This document shows positions 56,619 to 64,000 of a stretch of 64,000 bases of DNA, one piece after another; positions within the stretch are counted from its first letter, which is position 1; each line of letters opens with the position of its first letter. Position numbers and translations under genes: made by a program. The stretch spans positions 372,001 through 436,000 of the forward strand of contig NZ_VEGI01000001.1 in assembly GCF_007679325.1 (NCBI RefSeq), written 5' to 3'. The stretch comes from Arthrobacter sp. U41. GTDB taxonomy: Bacteria > Actinomycetota > Actinomycetes > Actinomycetales > Micrococcaceae. Under the pieces are notes generated by a model. That model did not search any database and was not told where the DNA came from. It worked only from the letters and a program-made list of their open reading frames with translations.

Positions 56619-56881
56619 GTCAGGATTCCACTTCCCGGTTGATTCGGGTCGGATCTATCACAGCAAATATGCGGACTGCACCGCGTGGCCAAGGGCACAA
56701 AGGCCCTGTTGAGGTGTTTGCCGGCGACGCTAACGTGACTTGGAGTACACGGCGGCACGCTATTCGAGCCGGTGTGCGGAGAGCTGTGAAGCACGGATGT
56801 GCTCTGCAGCTCTCCACAGTTTTGCACCGCCACAGCCCTGTCCCGGCACCAGCCCCACAAGCTATCGCCGCGCCAACCCCG

Positions 56882-57628
56882 CTAGAAGAGGCTCCCCACC
56901 GGCTCGATCAGTTCCGGGGAGTCGTTCTTGACGTTCCCGACGGCGGTGCCGACCGCGTCGATCGTCCAGCCCTCCGCGACGTCGTGCGCGCCGGCCCGGA
57001 CCAGGTCCACGAGTCCGGCGGCATCGTCGGCCTGCGGGTCCAACCACGCCTGCATCGTCTCCCGGTCCATCGGCAGCGGCACCCGGTCGTGCAGGGCGGT
57101 GAGTTCGGCCAGCATTCCGCCGGCGTAGCCCTCCGGCGGCGAGTCGGTGGTCATGATCGACGTCGAAAGCAGCCAGCGCGCCGGGTCGTCCTCGGCTTTG
57201 GACGGGTCCTTCCACCATTCATAGAGCCCCGCGAAGACAATCGGGTGCCCGTCCCGCGGGTGCACGTAATACGGCTGCTTGCCGCGCCCTTCGCCCTTCC
57301 ATTCGTAGTAGCCGTCGGCGGGGACGGCACAGCGACGGGCGCGGGTGGCCTTCCGAAAGGCCGGCTTCTCCAGCACACTCTCGCTGCGGGCGTTGATCAT
57401 CTTCGAGCCGATCCCCGGGTCCTTGGCCCAGGACGGCACCAGTCCCCAGCGCGCGATATGCAGCTGCCGGACCGGTTCCCCCTCCACCAGCCGTTCCAGC
57501 AGGATCGGCACGTCCGCCGTCGGGGCCACATTCCACGACGGCGGGATCGCGATCTCCTCCTCGAGCCCGGCGTCGAATTCTGCCAGCAGGTCCCCGACGG
57601 CCCGGGCCATCACGTAGCGTCCACACAT
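56882..57628 (-). CDS. SOS response-associated peptidase family protein (YedK/HMCES-like)
   Basis: A 248-residue SRAP-domain protein. The N-terminal CGRY, with Cys2 the residue that crosslinks to abasic sites in DNA, is intact. PSWNVAPTADVP, ARWGLVPSWAKDP, INARSESV, RRCAVPADGYYEW with the glutamate, and LHDRVPLPM with the histidine follow in canonical order. Such proteins shield abasic sites in single-stranded DNA. The ATG at 57628 directly precedes Cys2, as needed. CATGCT lies six bases upstream, possibly a leaderless start. No LexA-like site is visible nearby. The 66-bp upstream gap holds a hairpin. Confidence 0.94.
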   Translation of the reverse strand: MCGRYVMARAVGDLLAEFDAGLEEEIAIPPSWNVAPTADVPILLERLVEGEPVRQLHIARWGLVPSWAKDPGIGSKMINARSESVLEKPAFRKATRARRCAVPADGYYEWKGEGRGKQPYYVHPRDGHPIVFAGLYEWWKDPSKAEDDPARWLLSTSIMTTDSPPEGYAGGMLAELTALHDRVPLPMDRETMQAWLDPQADDAAGLVDLVRAGAHDVAEGWTIDAVGTAVGNVKNDSPELIEPVGSLF

Positions 57629-57661
57629 GGCACCAGCATGCCACCCGGTTCACCCGCGGGC

Positions 57662-57690
57662 CAGCGGCGGCCGTACTCCGGCCGCCGCTG
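57662..57690 (-). terminator. Hairpin between the oxidoreductase and YedK-like genes
   Basis: CAGCGGCGGCCG at 57662-57673 pairs exactly with CGGCCGCCGCTG at 57679-57690, loop 5 bases. It begins 5 bp after the oxidoreductase stop. No T-run follows. Confidence 0.7.
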
Positions 57691-57694
57691 CGGA

Positions 57695-58621
57695 TCATGC
57701 GCCGTCGAGCGAAACCACGATCTTGCCGCGGGTGTGACCGTCCATGTTGAGCCGGAAGGCCTCCGCAGCCTGCTCCAGCGGGAAGGTCCGGGCGATCTCG
57801 ACCCGGATGTTGTGCTCATCGACCAGCCCGGCGAGCGCCCGCAGGTCGGCGCCGACGGGGTTCACCCACATCCAGGTGCCCCCATGCTCCTCCACCTCGC
57901 TGTCGGCAATGGACGCGTGCCTGCCGTCCGCGGCCAGGACAGCCAGGGTGGCTTCGAGGTTCCCGCCCGCGAAGTCCGCCACAACTTCGACGCCGCCGGG
58001 GCGAAGGTCGCGCACCCGCTCCGCGAGCCCTTCGCCATAACTGACCGGCTCGGCGCCGAGCGAGCGCAGGAAGTCGTGGTTCTTTTCCGAGGCGGTCGCA
58101 ATTACCCGGGCACCGAGCGCCGTGGCGATTTGGATCCCCAGGGAGCCCACACCGCCGGCGCCACCATGGATCAGCACGGTCTCACCCGGCGCCAGGCCCA
58201 GACGGGTGAGCACCTGGTAGGCCGTCAGCCCGGCCAGGGGAAGGCCGGCTGATTCGTCCCATCCAAGGGAAGCGGGTTTCCGGGCCAGCAGCCGCTCCGG
58301 CAGCGCAATGTATTCTGCAAAGCTTCCGCCGTGGACGTAGTCCTTCCGTCCGTAGGCGATGACCTCGTCGCCGGGCCTGAACTGCGGCGCGTCTATCCCG
58401 ACCGATTCGACCAGGCCGGCCACATCCCACCCGGGGATTGCCGGGAACTGCAGGTCCATGACCTGATCCAGATAGCCGGCCATGATTTTCCAGTCGACCG
58501 GGTTCACCGCGGCCGCCTTGACTTTCACAAGGACCATGCCCGGGCCGACCTTGGGCAGCGGCTGCTCCGTGACTTCCAGCACGTCGGGACTGCCGTATTC
58601 GCTGTACGTTATGGCTTTCAT
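57695..58621 (-). CDS. NADP-dependent quinone oxidoreductase-like enzyme (zinc-less MDR family)
   Basis: A 308-residue medium-chain dehydrogenase/reductase starting MKAITYSEYGSPDVLEVTE. The catalytic-domain NPVDWKIMAGYLDQ and GWDVAGLVESVG are followed by the Rossmann LIHGGAGGVGSLGIQIATALGARVIATAS (about 150-178). The zinc-site cysteines of alcohol dehydrogenases are missing, as in quinone reductases. The electron acceptor is unknown. The ATG at 58621 has no clear Shine-Dalgarno. It is divergent from the mycoredoxin gene, with 180 bp between starts. Confidence 0.88.
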   Translation of the reverse strand: MKAITYSEYGSPDVLEVTEQPLPKVGPGMVLVKVKAAAVNPVDWKIMAGYLDQVMDLQFPAIPGWDVAGLVESVGIDAPQFRPGDEVIAYGRKDYVHGGSFAEYIALPERLLARKPASLGWDESAGLPLAGLTAYQVLTRLGLAPGETVLIHGGAGGVGSLGIQIATALGARVIATASEKNHDFLRSLGAEPVSYGEGLAERVRDLRPGGVEVVADFAGGNLEATLAVLAADGRHASIADSEVEEHGGTWMWVNPVGADLRALAGLVDEHNIRVEIARTFPLEQAAEAFRLNMDGHTRGKIVVSLDGA

Positions 58622-58801
58622 ACAGGCAAGAACCGGGAGTTCCGGAGCGCTATTCCCGACCGCCTGCTCTGCAGGGATGGCTGTGCGGGAATAGCGGCCC
58701 GCGGGTTACGGTTATTGAGAGTGACGTATGAATTGTGCCGGCTGCTTTTGCCGGCAACGGCGCAGGCAGCGCGCGCCGCCTATCAGTTAAAGGAGAACTT
58801 C

Positions 58802-59059
58802 GTGGACTTCACCCCCGAATCCGGCACCATCACCATGTTTTCGACCACCTGGTGCGGCTACTGCAACCGCCTGAAGAAGCAGCTGGACGCCCAGGGCATC
58901 GGGTACACCGAGATCAACATCGAAGAAGTTGAGGGCACCGCAGATCTCGTGGAGAAGCTCAACGGCGGCAACCGCACCGTGCCCACCGTGCTGTTCCCGG
59001 ACGGCACCGCGGCCACCAACCCCTCCGCGGCAGAGGTCAAGAGCCGCCTCGCGGCCTAA
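58802..59059 (+). CDS. Mycoredoxin-like glutaredoxin
   Basis: An 85-residue thioredoxin-fold protein with the active site STTWCGYCNRLKKQL (Cys18 and Cys21) and the cis-proline in NRTVPTVLFPDG. The layout and length match mycoredoxin-1, which reduces mycothiol mixed disulfides in actinobacteria; a thioredoxin-like role is the alternative. The start is GTG with GGAGA 5 nt upstream. A strong hairpin at 59082-59120 ends the gene, and the mycothiol-dependent dehydrogenase follows on the same strand. Confidence 0.92.
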   Translation: MDFTPESGTITMFSTTWCGYCNRLKKQLDAQGIGYTEINIEEVEGTADLVEKLNGGNRTVPTVLFPDGTAATNPSAAEVKSRLAA

Positions 59060-59081
59060 GGCCATTTTATGAACCGACAAC

Positions 59082-59120
59082 GACGACGGCGCGGCCCACC
59101 TGAGGGGCCGCGCCGTCGTC
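59082..59120 (+). terminator. Terminator after mycoredoxin
   Basis: GACGACGGCGCGGCC at 59082-59096 pairs exactly with GGCCGCGCCGTCGTC at 59106-59120, loop 9 bases. It lies 22 bp after the stop. Confidence 0.85.
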
Positions 59121-59176
59121 CGTTGTGCAAGCATGTTGTGGGGATACCCGTGATCTAAGCAGAGGAGCTCTTTCCC

Positions 59177-60262
59177 ATGGTCCATAAAGTCAAAGGCGCT
59201 GTAGTCCGCGCCAAGAATGCCGATGTCACGCTGGAGACCATCCTGGTGCCGGACCCCGGACCGGGCGAGGCGCTGGTGGACATCATCACCTGCGGTGTCT
59301 GCCACACCGACCTGCATTACAAGCAGGGCGCCATCAATGACGACTTCCCGTTCCTGCTCGGCCACGAGGCCACGGGTGTGGTCAGCGCCGTGGGCCCGGA
59401 CGTCACTGAGGTGGCCCCCGGCGACCGCGTCGTGCTGAACTGGCGCGCTGTCTGCGGGGAATGCCGTGCCTGCGCCAAGGGACAGCCGCAGTACTGCTTC
59501 AACACCCACAACGCCACCCAGAAGATGACGCTCGAGGACGGCACTGAACTCAGCGCGGCGCTCGGCATCGGCGCCTTCGCCGAAAAGACCCTCGTCGCCG
59601 CAGGTCAGTGCACCAAGGTGGACCCCGAGGCTGACCCGGCCGCCGTCGGCCTGCTCGGCTGCGGCGTGATGGCCGGCATCGGCGCGGCCATCAACACCGG
59701 AAACGTCAAGCGTGGCGATTCCGTCGCCGTCATCGGCTGCGGCGGCGTGGGCGTGGCGGCCGTCGCCGGCGCAGCGCTCGCGGGGGCCACCACCGTGATC
59801 GCCGTCGATATCGACCCGAAGAAGCTCGACCGCGCCAAGGACCTCGGCGCCACGCACACCGTGGACTCCTCCGCCGTCGACCCCGTGGAGGCGATCCGCG
59901 AACTGACCGGCGGCTTCGGCGCGGACGTGGTGATCGACGCCGTCGGCCGTCCCGAGACGTACAAGCAGGCGTTCTACGCCCGCGACCTCGCCGGCACGGT
60001 GGTTCTGGTCGGTGTCCCCAGCCCCGAGATGACCCTGGACCTGCCGCTGCTGGATGTCTTCGGCCGGGGAGGTGCGCTCAAGTCCTCCTGGTACGGCGAC
60101 TGCCTCCCCTCGCGCGACTTCCCCATGCTGATCGACCTCTACCGGCAGGGCAAGCTGGACCTGGACGCGTTTGTCACGGAGCGGATCACGATCGACCAGA
60201 TCGAGGAAGCCTTCGACAAAATGCACTCCGGCTCGGTGCTCCGCTCGGTGGTGGAACTGTGA
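59177..60262 (+). CDS. mscR: S-(hydroxymethyl)mycothiol dehydrogenase
   Basis: Oxidises S-hydroxymethyl-mycothiol, formed from formaldehyde and mycothiol, to S-formylmycothiol with NAD. It may also act as S-nitrosomycothiol reductase. The zinc-dependent alcohol dehydrogenase fold has catalytic-zinc [10 protein letters not shown] (about 38-47) and [12 protein letters not shown], structural-zinc cysteines [15 protein letters not shown] and the Rossmann loop [17 protein letters not shown] (about 186-202). The 361-residue length is normal. The ATG follows a GAGGAG Shine-Dalgarno. It overlaps the next gene by four bases. Confidence 0.94.
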   Translation: MVHKVKGAVVRAKNADVTLETILVPDPGPGEALVDIITCGVCHTDLHYKQGAINDDFPFLLGHEATGVVSAVGPDVTEVAPGDRVVLNWRAVCGECRACAKGQPQYCFNTHNATQKMTLEDGTELSAALGIGAFAEKTLVAAGQCTKVDPEADPAAVGLLGCGVMAGIGAAINTGNVKRGDSVAVIGCGGVGVAAVAGAALAGATTVIAVDIDPKKLDRAKDLGATHTVDSSAVDPVEAIRELTGGFGADVVIDAVGRPETYKQAFYARDLAGTVVLVGVPSPEMTLDLPLLDVFGRGGALKSSWYGDCLPSRDFPMLIDLYRQGKLDLDAFVTERITIDQIEEAFDKMHSGSVLRSVVEL

Positions 60263-60903
60263 GCGTCCGCGTGGACGGGCTCCGGATCGACCGGCTGGTC
60301 ACCTCGGGCACGTTCTCGCTCGACGGCGGCACCTGGGATGTCGACAACAATGTCTGGATCGTGGGCAACGACGCGGAATGCCTCGTGATTGACCCGGCCC
60401 ACGACGCCGGCGCCATCGAGGCAGCCGTTGCCGGACGGACCGTCACCGCCATCCTGCTGACCCACGGCCACGATGACCACATCGCCGCCGTCGGTGATTT
60501 CCGCAAGCGCGTCAACGCTCCGGTGTACCTCAACCGCGAGGACTGGATGCTCTGGGAACGCGTGTTCCCGGGAACCGAACCGGACCACGCGATCGAGGAC
60601 GGCGACACGTTCGACGTCGCCGGTGCCCGGCTCCAGGCGCTGCACACACCGGGGCACTCCCCCGGCTCCATGTGCTTCTCCCTGGCCACCGAGGGCACCG
60701 TCTTCAGCGGCGACACCCTGTTCCAGGGCGGCCCCGGCGCCACGGGCCGGTCCTACAGCGACTTCCCCACCATCATCGAGTCCATCAGAAGCCGGCTGCT
60801 GACGCTCCCGGGGGACACCGTGGTGCGGACCGGTCACGGCGACCCGACGACGATCGGCGCCGAGGCGCCGCACCTGGAGGAATGGATCGCCCGGGGCCAC
60901 TAG
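60259..60903 (+). CDS. MBL-fold metallo-hydrolase, partner of the mycothiol dehydrogenase
   Basis: A 214-residue metallo-beta-lactamase-fold hydrolase of the glyoxalase II type. Metal motifs are [12 protein letters not shown] (about 71-82), [12 protein letters not shown] and [16 protein letters not shown], and GHGDPTTIG near the end. The GTG start overlaps the dehydrogenase stop as GTGA. In actinobacteria this pair is common, and the hydrolase is thought to cleave an acyl-mycothiol thioester such as S-formylmycothiol. That substrate is an inference from the neighbour. Confidence 0.9.
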   Translation: MSVRVDGLRIDRLVTSGTFSLDGGTWDVDNNVWIVGNDAECLVIDPAHDAGAIEAAVAGRTVTAILLTHGHDDHIAAVGDFRKRVNAPVYLNREDWMLWERVFPGTEPDHAIEDGDTFDVAGARLQALHTPGHSPGSMCFSLATEGTVFSGDTLFQGGPGATGRSYSDFPTIIESIRSRLLTLPGDTVVRTGHGDPTTIGAEAPHLEEWIARGH

Positions 60904-60933
60904 GCTTCCGCGGTTACCACCGGGCCAATGGGC

Positions 60934-60962
60934 AAGGCCGGGCACCTCGTGTGCCCGGCCTT
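60934..60962. terminator. Bidirectional terminator between the metallo-hydrolase and the lipoate ligase-like gene
   Basis: AAGGCCGGGCAC at 60934-60945 pairs with GTGCCCGGCCTT at 60951-60962, loop 5 bases, then ATTC. It separates convergent genes. Confidence 0.85.
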
Positions 60963-60975
60963 ATTCATCGCCGGC

Positions 60976-61725
60976 TTAGCCGAGCAGGCTGCCGAAGTCG
61001 CCGTACTCCAAGGCGGCGTAGCGGGCGTAGGTGCCGGTCACGGCGGCCTCAATGGCGTCCACGTCAAGGCGCGGGACGAGGTCGTTGACGGCGCCCGCCG
61101 TCGCCGGATCCCAGTCCAGGCCCAGCGCGGCGTAGCTGGCCTCAAGCACCGCGCGGATCGGGGCCGAGTTCTCCACCACGATGACGGAGCTGAAGAGCCA
61201 GCCGCCGGCCACCACCCGCTGGGCCGTGCCGATCAGCTTGAGCTGGTGCTGCGGAACCGCCGGGTCCTGGCCGTGGACGCTGAATTCGCCGGGGCAGTAC
61301 TCACCGGGGATCTCCCCCACCGCGGCGTCCACGCCGGCGCTCCGGAGGGCGTGGGCCAGCAGCTCACCGAAGAAGGAGAAGCGCCCCTTGGCCCCGGCGA
61401 TCGCGTCCCGGTCCGGTTCCAGGTGATCGATCACCAGGGTCCCTTCGTGGTACGCGGCAGCGCGGCCGCCGGCCTTGCGGACCAGCGGTTCGAAGCCAAG
61501 TTCGCGGCAGGCCTGCGCCGCGGCGTCGAAGCCCGGCAGGTGCGTGTCCCGCTGGCCGAACGCCACGGTGGGTGCCGGCCGGTAGAACCGGAGCATCGGC
61601 CCCACTTCGCCGGTTTTGACCTTCCGCAGGAGTTCCAGGGCAAGGTCCAGGTCCTCTGCCGCGCCCAGGGAGGCCTCCTGCCGGAAAATGGTCAGCGTCC
61701 GTGGTGCCACCGCGGCCTCCGGCAT
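60976..61725 (-). CDS. Lipoate-protein ligase A-like protein
   Basis: A 249-residue member of the LplA/BPL_LplA fold. The N-terminal segment LRFYRPAPTVAFGQRDTHLPGFDAAAQAC is followed by FEPLVRKAGGRAAAYHEGTLVIDH (the RRxxGG-like region), then QHQLKLIGTAQRVVAGGWLFS, where the lysine in KLIGTAQ would be catalytic. The C-terminal domain of classical LplA is missing, so it may be an octanoyltransferase-like or stand-alone ligase. I chose the ATG at 61725 with AAGGGAG about 11 nt upstream. That signal overlaps the first codon of the divergent DUF2177 gene. Confidence 0.82.
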   Translation of the reverse strand: MPEAAVAPRTLTIFRQEASLGAAEDLDLALELLRKVKTGEVGPMLRFYRPAPTVAFGQRDTHLPGFDAAAQACRELGFEPLVRKAGGRAAAYHEGTLVIDHLEPDRDAIAGAKGRFSFFGELLAHALRSAGVDAAVGEIPGEYCPGEFSVHGQDPAVPQHQLKLIGTAQRVVAGGWLFSSVIVVENSAPIRAVLEASYAALGLDWDPATAGAVNDLVPRLDVDAIEAAVTGTYARYAALEYGDFGSLLG

Positions 61726-61730
61726 GTTGT

Positions 61731-61736
61731 TATGCT
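61731..61736 (+). promoter_or_regulatory. -10 box for the leaderless DUF2177 gene
   Basis: TATGCT, five bases before the ATG at 61742. No Shine-Dalgarno is present. The spacing is one base shorter than in the other leaderless cases here. Confidence 0.4.
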
Positions 61737-61741
61737 CCCTT

Positions 61742-62125
61742 ATGGTCATCTTGGAATTCCTCGTCGTAGCCGCCGCGTTCGCCGTCATCGATTCCGTCTG
61801 GCTCAAGTCGATGAGCAAGTTCTACCGGAACCATCTGGGGCACCTCATGGCGGACAAGCCCAATCTAGGGTACGCCGTCGCCTTCTACGTCCTGTACATC
61901 GCAGGAATCGTCTTCTTCGCCCTCCAGCCCGCGCTCGACGGCGGCAGCTGGCTCACGGCGCTCGGTTACGGTGCCGCACTGGGCACCTTCGCCTACGCCA
62001 CCTACGACCTCACCAATGCGGCCACCCTGAAGAACTGGCCGCTCATCATTGTGGTGGCGGACATCGCCTGGGGCGCCGTGCTGACGGGCCTGTCAACCGT
62101 GGTGGGCTGGCTCGTCTTCCACTAA
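61742..62125 (+). CDS. DUF2177 family membrane protein
   Basis: A 127-residue protein with four membrane helices, about 3-18, 42-60, 66-88 and 98-122. It carries the family pattern FAVIDSVWLKSMSKFYRNHLGHLM near the N-terminus and YATYDLTNAATLKNWPL in the middle. Function is unknown. It starts 16 bp from the divergent lipoate ligase-like gene and has no Shine-Dalgarno, so translation is probably leaderless. Confidence 0.88.
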   Translation: MVILEFLVVAAAFAVIDSVWLKSMSKFYRNHLGHLMADKPNLGYAVAFYVLYIAGIVFFALQPALDGGSWLTALGYGAALGTFAYATYDLTNAATLKNWPLIIVVADIAWGAVLTGLSTVVGWLVFH

Positions 62126-62239
62126 CAGCAGGTGAGGTCACCCGGTGCGGATGAGGCGCCGCACCCCACCGGAGGCACAGACTGGAGCTGCTGCGGTCCA
62201 TCGGATCGCCTTGTACCCAACAAGAACGGAGGCTTCAGC

Positions 62240-62710
62240 ATGGCTGAGACATTGGATGAACTAGGGCCCGTGGACTGGATCGTCGTGGAGTTCCCAGGGC
62301 CGAATTTCGGCGACGGCCAGATCGCACCGTTCCTGGACGACCTGGTTAAGCGTGAGCTCGTCAGGGTGCTCGACATGGTGTTCCTGAGGAAGACCGAGGA
62401 CGGCACGCTGGAGACGGCAGAGATCTCCGACCTCGAAGAGGGCCAGCTCGGCGAAGTGCGCATGGCCGAGGCCGAACTGGCCATGGTGCTCTCGGAGCAG
62501 GACGTCATGGACCTGGCCGCCACCATTGAGCCCGGCCACTCGGCCGCAGTGCTCGTCTGGGAGAACCTGTGGGCGGCCCCGTTCGGTTCGGCCATCCGCA
62601 AGGCCGGGGGCCAGCTCGTGGCCAGCGGCCGGATCCCGACCCAGGCCGTCATCGCCGCCTTCGAGGCGGACGCCGAAGCCGAGCCCGAAGCACTGAAGGA
62701 AGGAAGCTGA
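62240..62710 (+). CDS. DUF6325 family protein
   Basis: A 156-residue protein. It starts MAETLDELGPVDWIVVEFPG; KRELVRVLDMVFLRKTEDGTLET, ATIEPGHSAAVLVWENLWAAPF and GGQLVASGRIPTQAVIAAFEAD are the recognisable DUF6325 segments. It shows the alternation of a ferredoxin-like fold. Function is unknown; relatives often sit beside small SHOCT-domain proteins. The ATG has an ACGGAGG Shine-Dalgarno at ideal distance. A tiny basic gene starts 2 bp after its stop. Confidence 0.85.
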   Translation: MAETLDELGPVDWIVVEFPGPNFGDGQIAPFLDDLVKRELVRVLDMVFLRKTEDGTLETAEISDLEEGQLGEVRMAEAELAMVLSEQDVMDLAATIEPGHSAAVLVWENLWAAPFGSAIRKAGGQLVASGRIPTQAVIAAFEADAEAEPEALKEGS

Positions 62711-62711
62711 C

Positions 62712-62867
62712 ATGCCACTTGCAGCACGACGCAGGCGCCGGACCGCCGCCGCCGTTGGCGGAGCAATAGTCGTCGCCCATGGGATTAACCGTCGTGGCGA
62801 CCGCCGGGAGGACCGGCGGGACGACCGCGGCGACCGGCGGGACGACCGCCGCGACCGTCGCGACTGA
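62712..62867 (+). CDS. Tiny protein with an Arg/Asp-repeat tail
   Basis: A 51-residue frame right after DUF6325. The N-terminus is MPLAARRRRRTAAAVGGAIVVAHG, a short basic and hydrophobic piece that could touch the membrane. It is followed by a tail of alternating Arg and Asp (RRGDRREDRRDDRGDRRDDRR and similar) to the stop. GAAGGA 8 nt upstream supports the ATG. DUF6325 partners elsewhere often carry a SHOCT domain at this place, and here none is left. The tail is coded by imperfect 9-15 bp repeats. Function is unknown. Confidence 0.65.
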   Translation: MPLAARRRRRTAAAVGGAIVVAHGINRRGDRREDRRDDRGDRRDDRRDRRD

Positions 62868-62920
62868 CCAATGCGGCTGACCGCCGCGACGGATATTCGG
62901 TGCCGGATCCTGGCACCCTC

Positions 62921-62956
62921 AAGTGCGCATGACCCCCCCGGGGGTCATGCGCACTT
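62921..62956. terminator. Bidirectional terminator
   Basis: A perfect 17-bp inverted repeat, AAGTGCGCATGACCCCC with its complement, around a 2-base centre, followed by CATTTAA. It lies between the convergent DUF6325 unit and the thioesterase. Confidence 0.92.
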
Positions 62957-62973
62957 CATTTAAGCGTCCTGCC

Positions 62974-63780
62974 CTAGGACTTCCGGAGCGTCAGGATCTG
63001 CTCGGCGCGGCCGAACGGGCCCTGGAGGTCATGCAGCACCGTCGATGTCAGGCCGATTCCGTCCGTGCCGAAGGAGACCTCGTTGTCCAGCCCCAGCCAT
63101 TCGCCTTCGGGGCGACGGTACATGTGCACTTGAAGGTCCAGGTTGGGGAAGGCGTAGCTGCCCTTGCCGGGCGGAACCCGGGCGGCGATCCCGTTGGCGG
63201 TGTCCACCAGCCCGACCAGACGGGACAGGTCGCTGCTGTCCTTCCGGTCCGTCAGCGGGTGTTCCGTGTGCAGCCAGACCGTCCCTGAACCCGCGCGGTG
63301 CCCGTCGGCAATCCGCATTTCCAGCGAAGCGATGTAGCCGCCCGGCCAGATGCTCGCGCCGTCATACGGTTCGCAGTCCTGCGGCGCGGGAATCCGCGGG
63401 TCCTCGAACGCCGCGATGGCGGCCGTGTCGGACATGATCATCCGCCAGGCAGTGGCGCGGATGGCGACGCGCCCCTGCGCGACCAGTTCGGCCTGCACCA
63501 GCTCGATGGTCCGGCCCGGGCGGAGCGTTGCGGTGACCACCTCGAACTCGCCGCCGGGGATCAGCCCGAGGATCTCGTAGCTCAGGCGTGCCATCCGCAT
63601 GTCATCCCGCGGTTCGTGCCGCTCCAGGCACTCCGCCATGATGCCGGAGGCAGGGGCCATGTGCTGTTCGTGCTCGTTCCAGGCCCCCTGGGCGTGGATC
63701 GTGGAGCGGAAACGCCCGCCGCCCAGCACCTCGTAGTAGAAATCGCCGTCGGCTAGCACCGGTAGTTCCGCAGTCGTCAA
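62974..63780 (-). CDS. Acyl-CoA thioesterase-like double hotdog protein
   Basis: A 268-residue protein of the TesB-like thioesterase superfamily. The first hotdog contains GRFRSTIHAQGAWNEHEQHMAPASGIM and MRMARLSYEILGLIPGGEFEV, the second TEHPLTDRKDSSDLSRLVGLVDTANGI and FPNLDLQVHMYRRPEGEWLGLDNEVSFG. A catalytic Asp in the second half is plausible. The acyl substrate is unknown. I chose a TTG start at 63780 with AAAGGG 6 nt upstream; the frame extends 20 more codons without support. It lies at the right end of the window. Confidence 0.82.
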   Translation of the reverse strand: MTTAELPVLADGDFYYEVLGGGRFRSTIHAQGAWNEHEQHMAPASGIMAECLERHEPRDDMRMARLSYEILGLIPGGEFEVVTATLRPGRTIELVQAELVAQGRVAIRATAWRMIMSDTAAIAAFEDPRIPAPQDCEPYDGASIWPGGYIASLEMRIADGHRAGSGTVWLHTEHPLTDRKDSSDLSRLVGLVDTANGIAARVPPGKGSYAFPNLDLQVHMYRRPEGEWLGLDNEVSFGTDGIGLTSTVLHDLQGPFGRAEQILTLRKS

Positions 63781-64000
63781 TGTCTGCCCTTTCGCGTGGC
63801 TGTTAATCCCAGAACACACTATCGCCTGCGCGCCCGCCACGGGCCGGGTTGCGATAGCCGCGCCTCATATTCCAGCCGTGGTCCCGGCGCAGCTCCCGCC
63901 AACATGGGGTGCCACCCGGACCAGCGGCGTTTGTTCCCACGCGTTCGGCCGGACTGGGTAGACTCGGAATCAGACTGTCCGCAACTATCCACCGAAGAGG
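63781..64000. promoter_or_regulatory. Right-edge intergenic region, probable promoter of the next plus-strand gene
   Basis: No gene is recognisable in these 220 bases. A TAGACT at 63959-63964 and a final GAAGAGG, which looks like a Shine-Dalgarno sequence, suggest a plus-strand gene starting just beyond the window. Confidence 0.3.

Noticed and set aside
56619..56881. Possible small gene or RNA in the 263-bp gap
   Set aside because: Open frames here are continuations of antisense shadows, and I found no cloverleaf, terminator or start signal.

Overview
The window is a high-GC, gene-dense stretch of actinobacterial chromosome. Gene order and content fit Micrococcaceae, most likely Arthrobacter or Pseudarthrobacter. 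Three lineage markers support this: a mycothiol module (mycoredoxin and S-(hydroxymethyl)mycothiol dehydrogenase), an acVLRF1-type peptidyl-tRNA hydrolase, and the actinobacterial order rpsD / DUF948 / DUF6167 / alaS / ruvX / mltG / aroE / aroC / aroK / aroB. Most genes are core housekeeping. I see no prophage, insertion sequence, CRISPR array, rRNA or tRNA.

Layout. (1) 0-10.7 kb, minus strand: rpsD, two small envelope-associated proteins, alaS, ruvX, mltG and four shikimate genes, tightly spaced and often overlapping. A phased array of GTTCAC-like repeats lies just upstream of alaS. (2) 11-13.5 kb: a cupin gene and rarA on minus, with acVLRF1 divergent. (3) 13.5-20.4 kb: a looser accessory stretch with small orphans, two acetyltransferases, an alpha/beta hydrolase, a large alkyl sulfatase, a methyltransferase and a membrane protein. 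(4) 20.4-28.7 kb: aspS, an APC transporter, hisS, a membrane-anchored cyclophilin, a DUF349 protein and an AbiEi-like protein. (5) 28.7-38.7 kb, minus strand: pdxT, yebC, ruvCAB, yajC-secDF and the (p)ppGpp synthetase/hydrolase. (6) 38.8-46.3 kb: murT-gatD, an acetyltransferase, a hydrolase, a kinase, a CapA-like lipoprotein and an M3 oligopeptidase. This block separates pdxT from pdxS. (7) 46.4-54.8 kb, minus strand: pdxS, a CDP-alcohol phosphatidyltransferase, a HIT protein, thrS, dnaE2 and DUF6504, with a strong LexA-type operator in front of the last two. (8) 54.9-64 kb: small genes, an SOS-associated YedK/HMCES-like protein, an oxidoreductase, the mycothiol module, a lipoate ligase-like gene, DUF2177, DUF6325 with a tiny charged peptide, and a thioesterase.

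The genes form several working groups. The aro genes lead to chorismate, and a stand-alone chorismate mutase sits near 55 kb. RuvABC, RarA, DnaE2/DUF6504 and the YedK-like protein act in DNA repair, and two of these loci carry LexA-like sites. MurT/GatD amidate lipid II, and MltG and the CapA-like protein also belong to the envelope. Mycoredoxin, the mycothiol dehydrogenase and a metallo-hydrolase form a thiol and formaldehyde detoxification unit. At least nine starts look leaderless: a TANNNT box lies 6-7 nt before the start codon and no Shine-Dalgarno sequence is evident.

No gene in the window is clearly a new defence or mobile system. The best candidates for undescribed biology are the phased repeats before alaS, the very compact divergent promoters, the MurT that lacks the zinc-ribbon cysteines, and the SOS operator with its orphan divergent gene.
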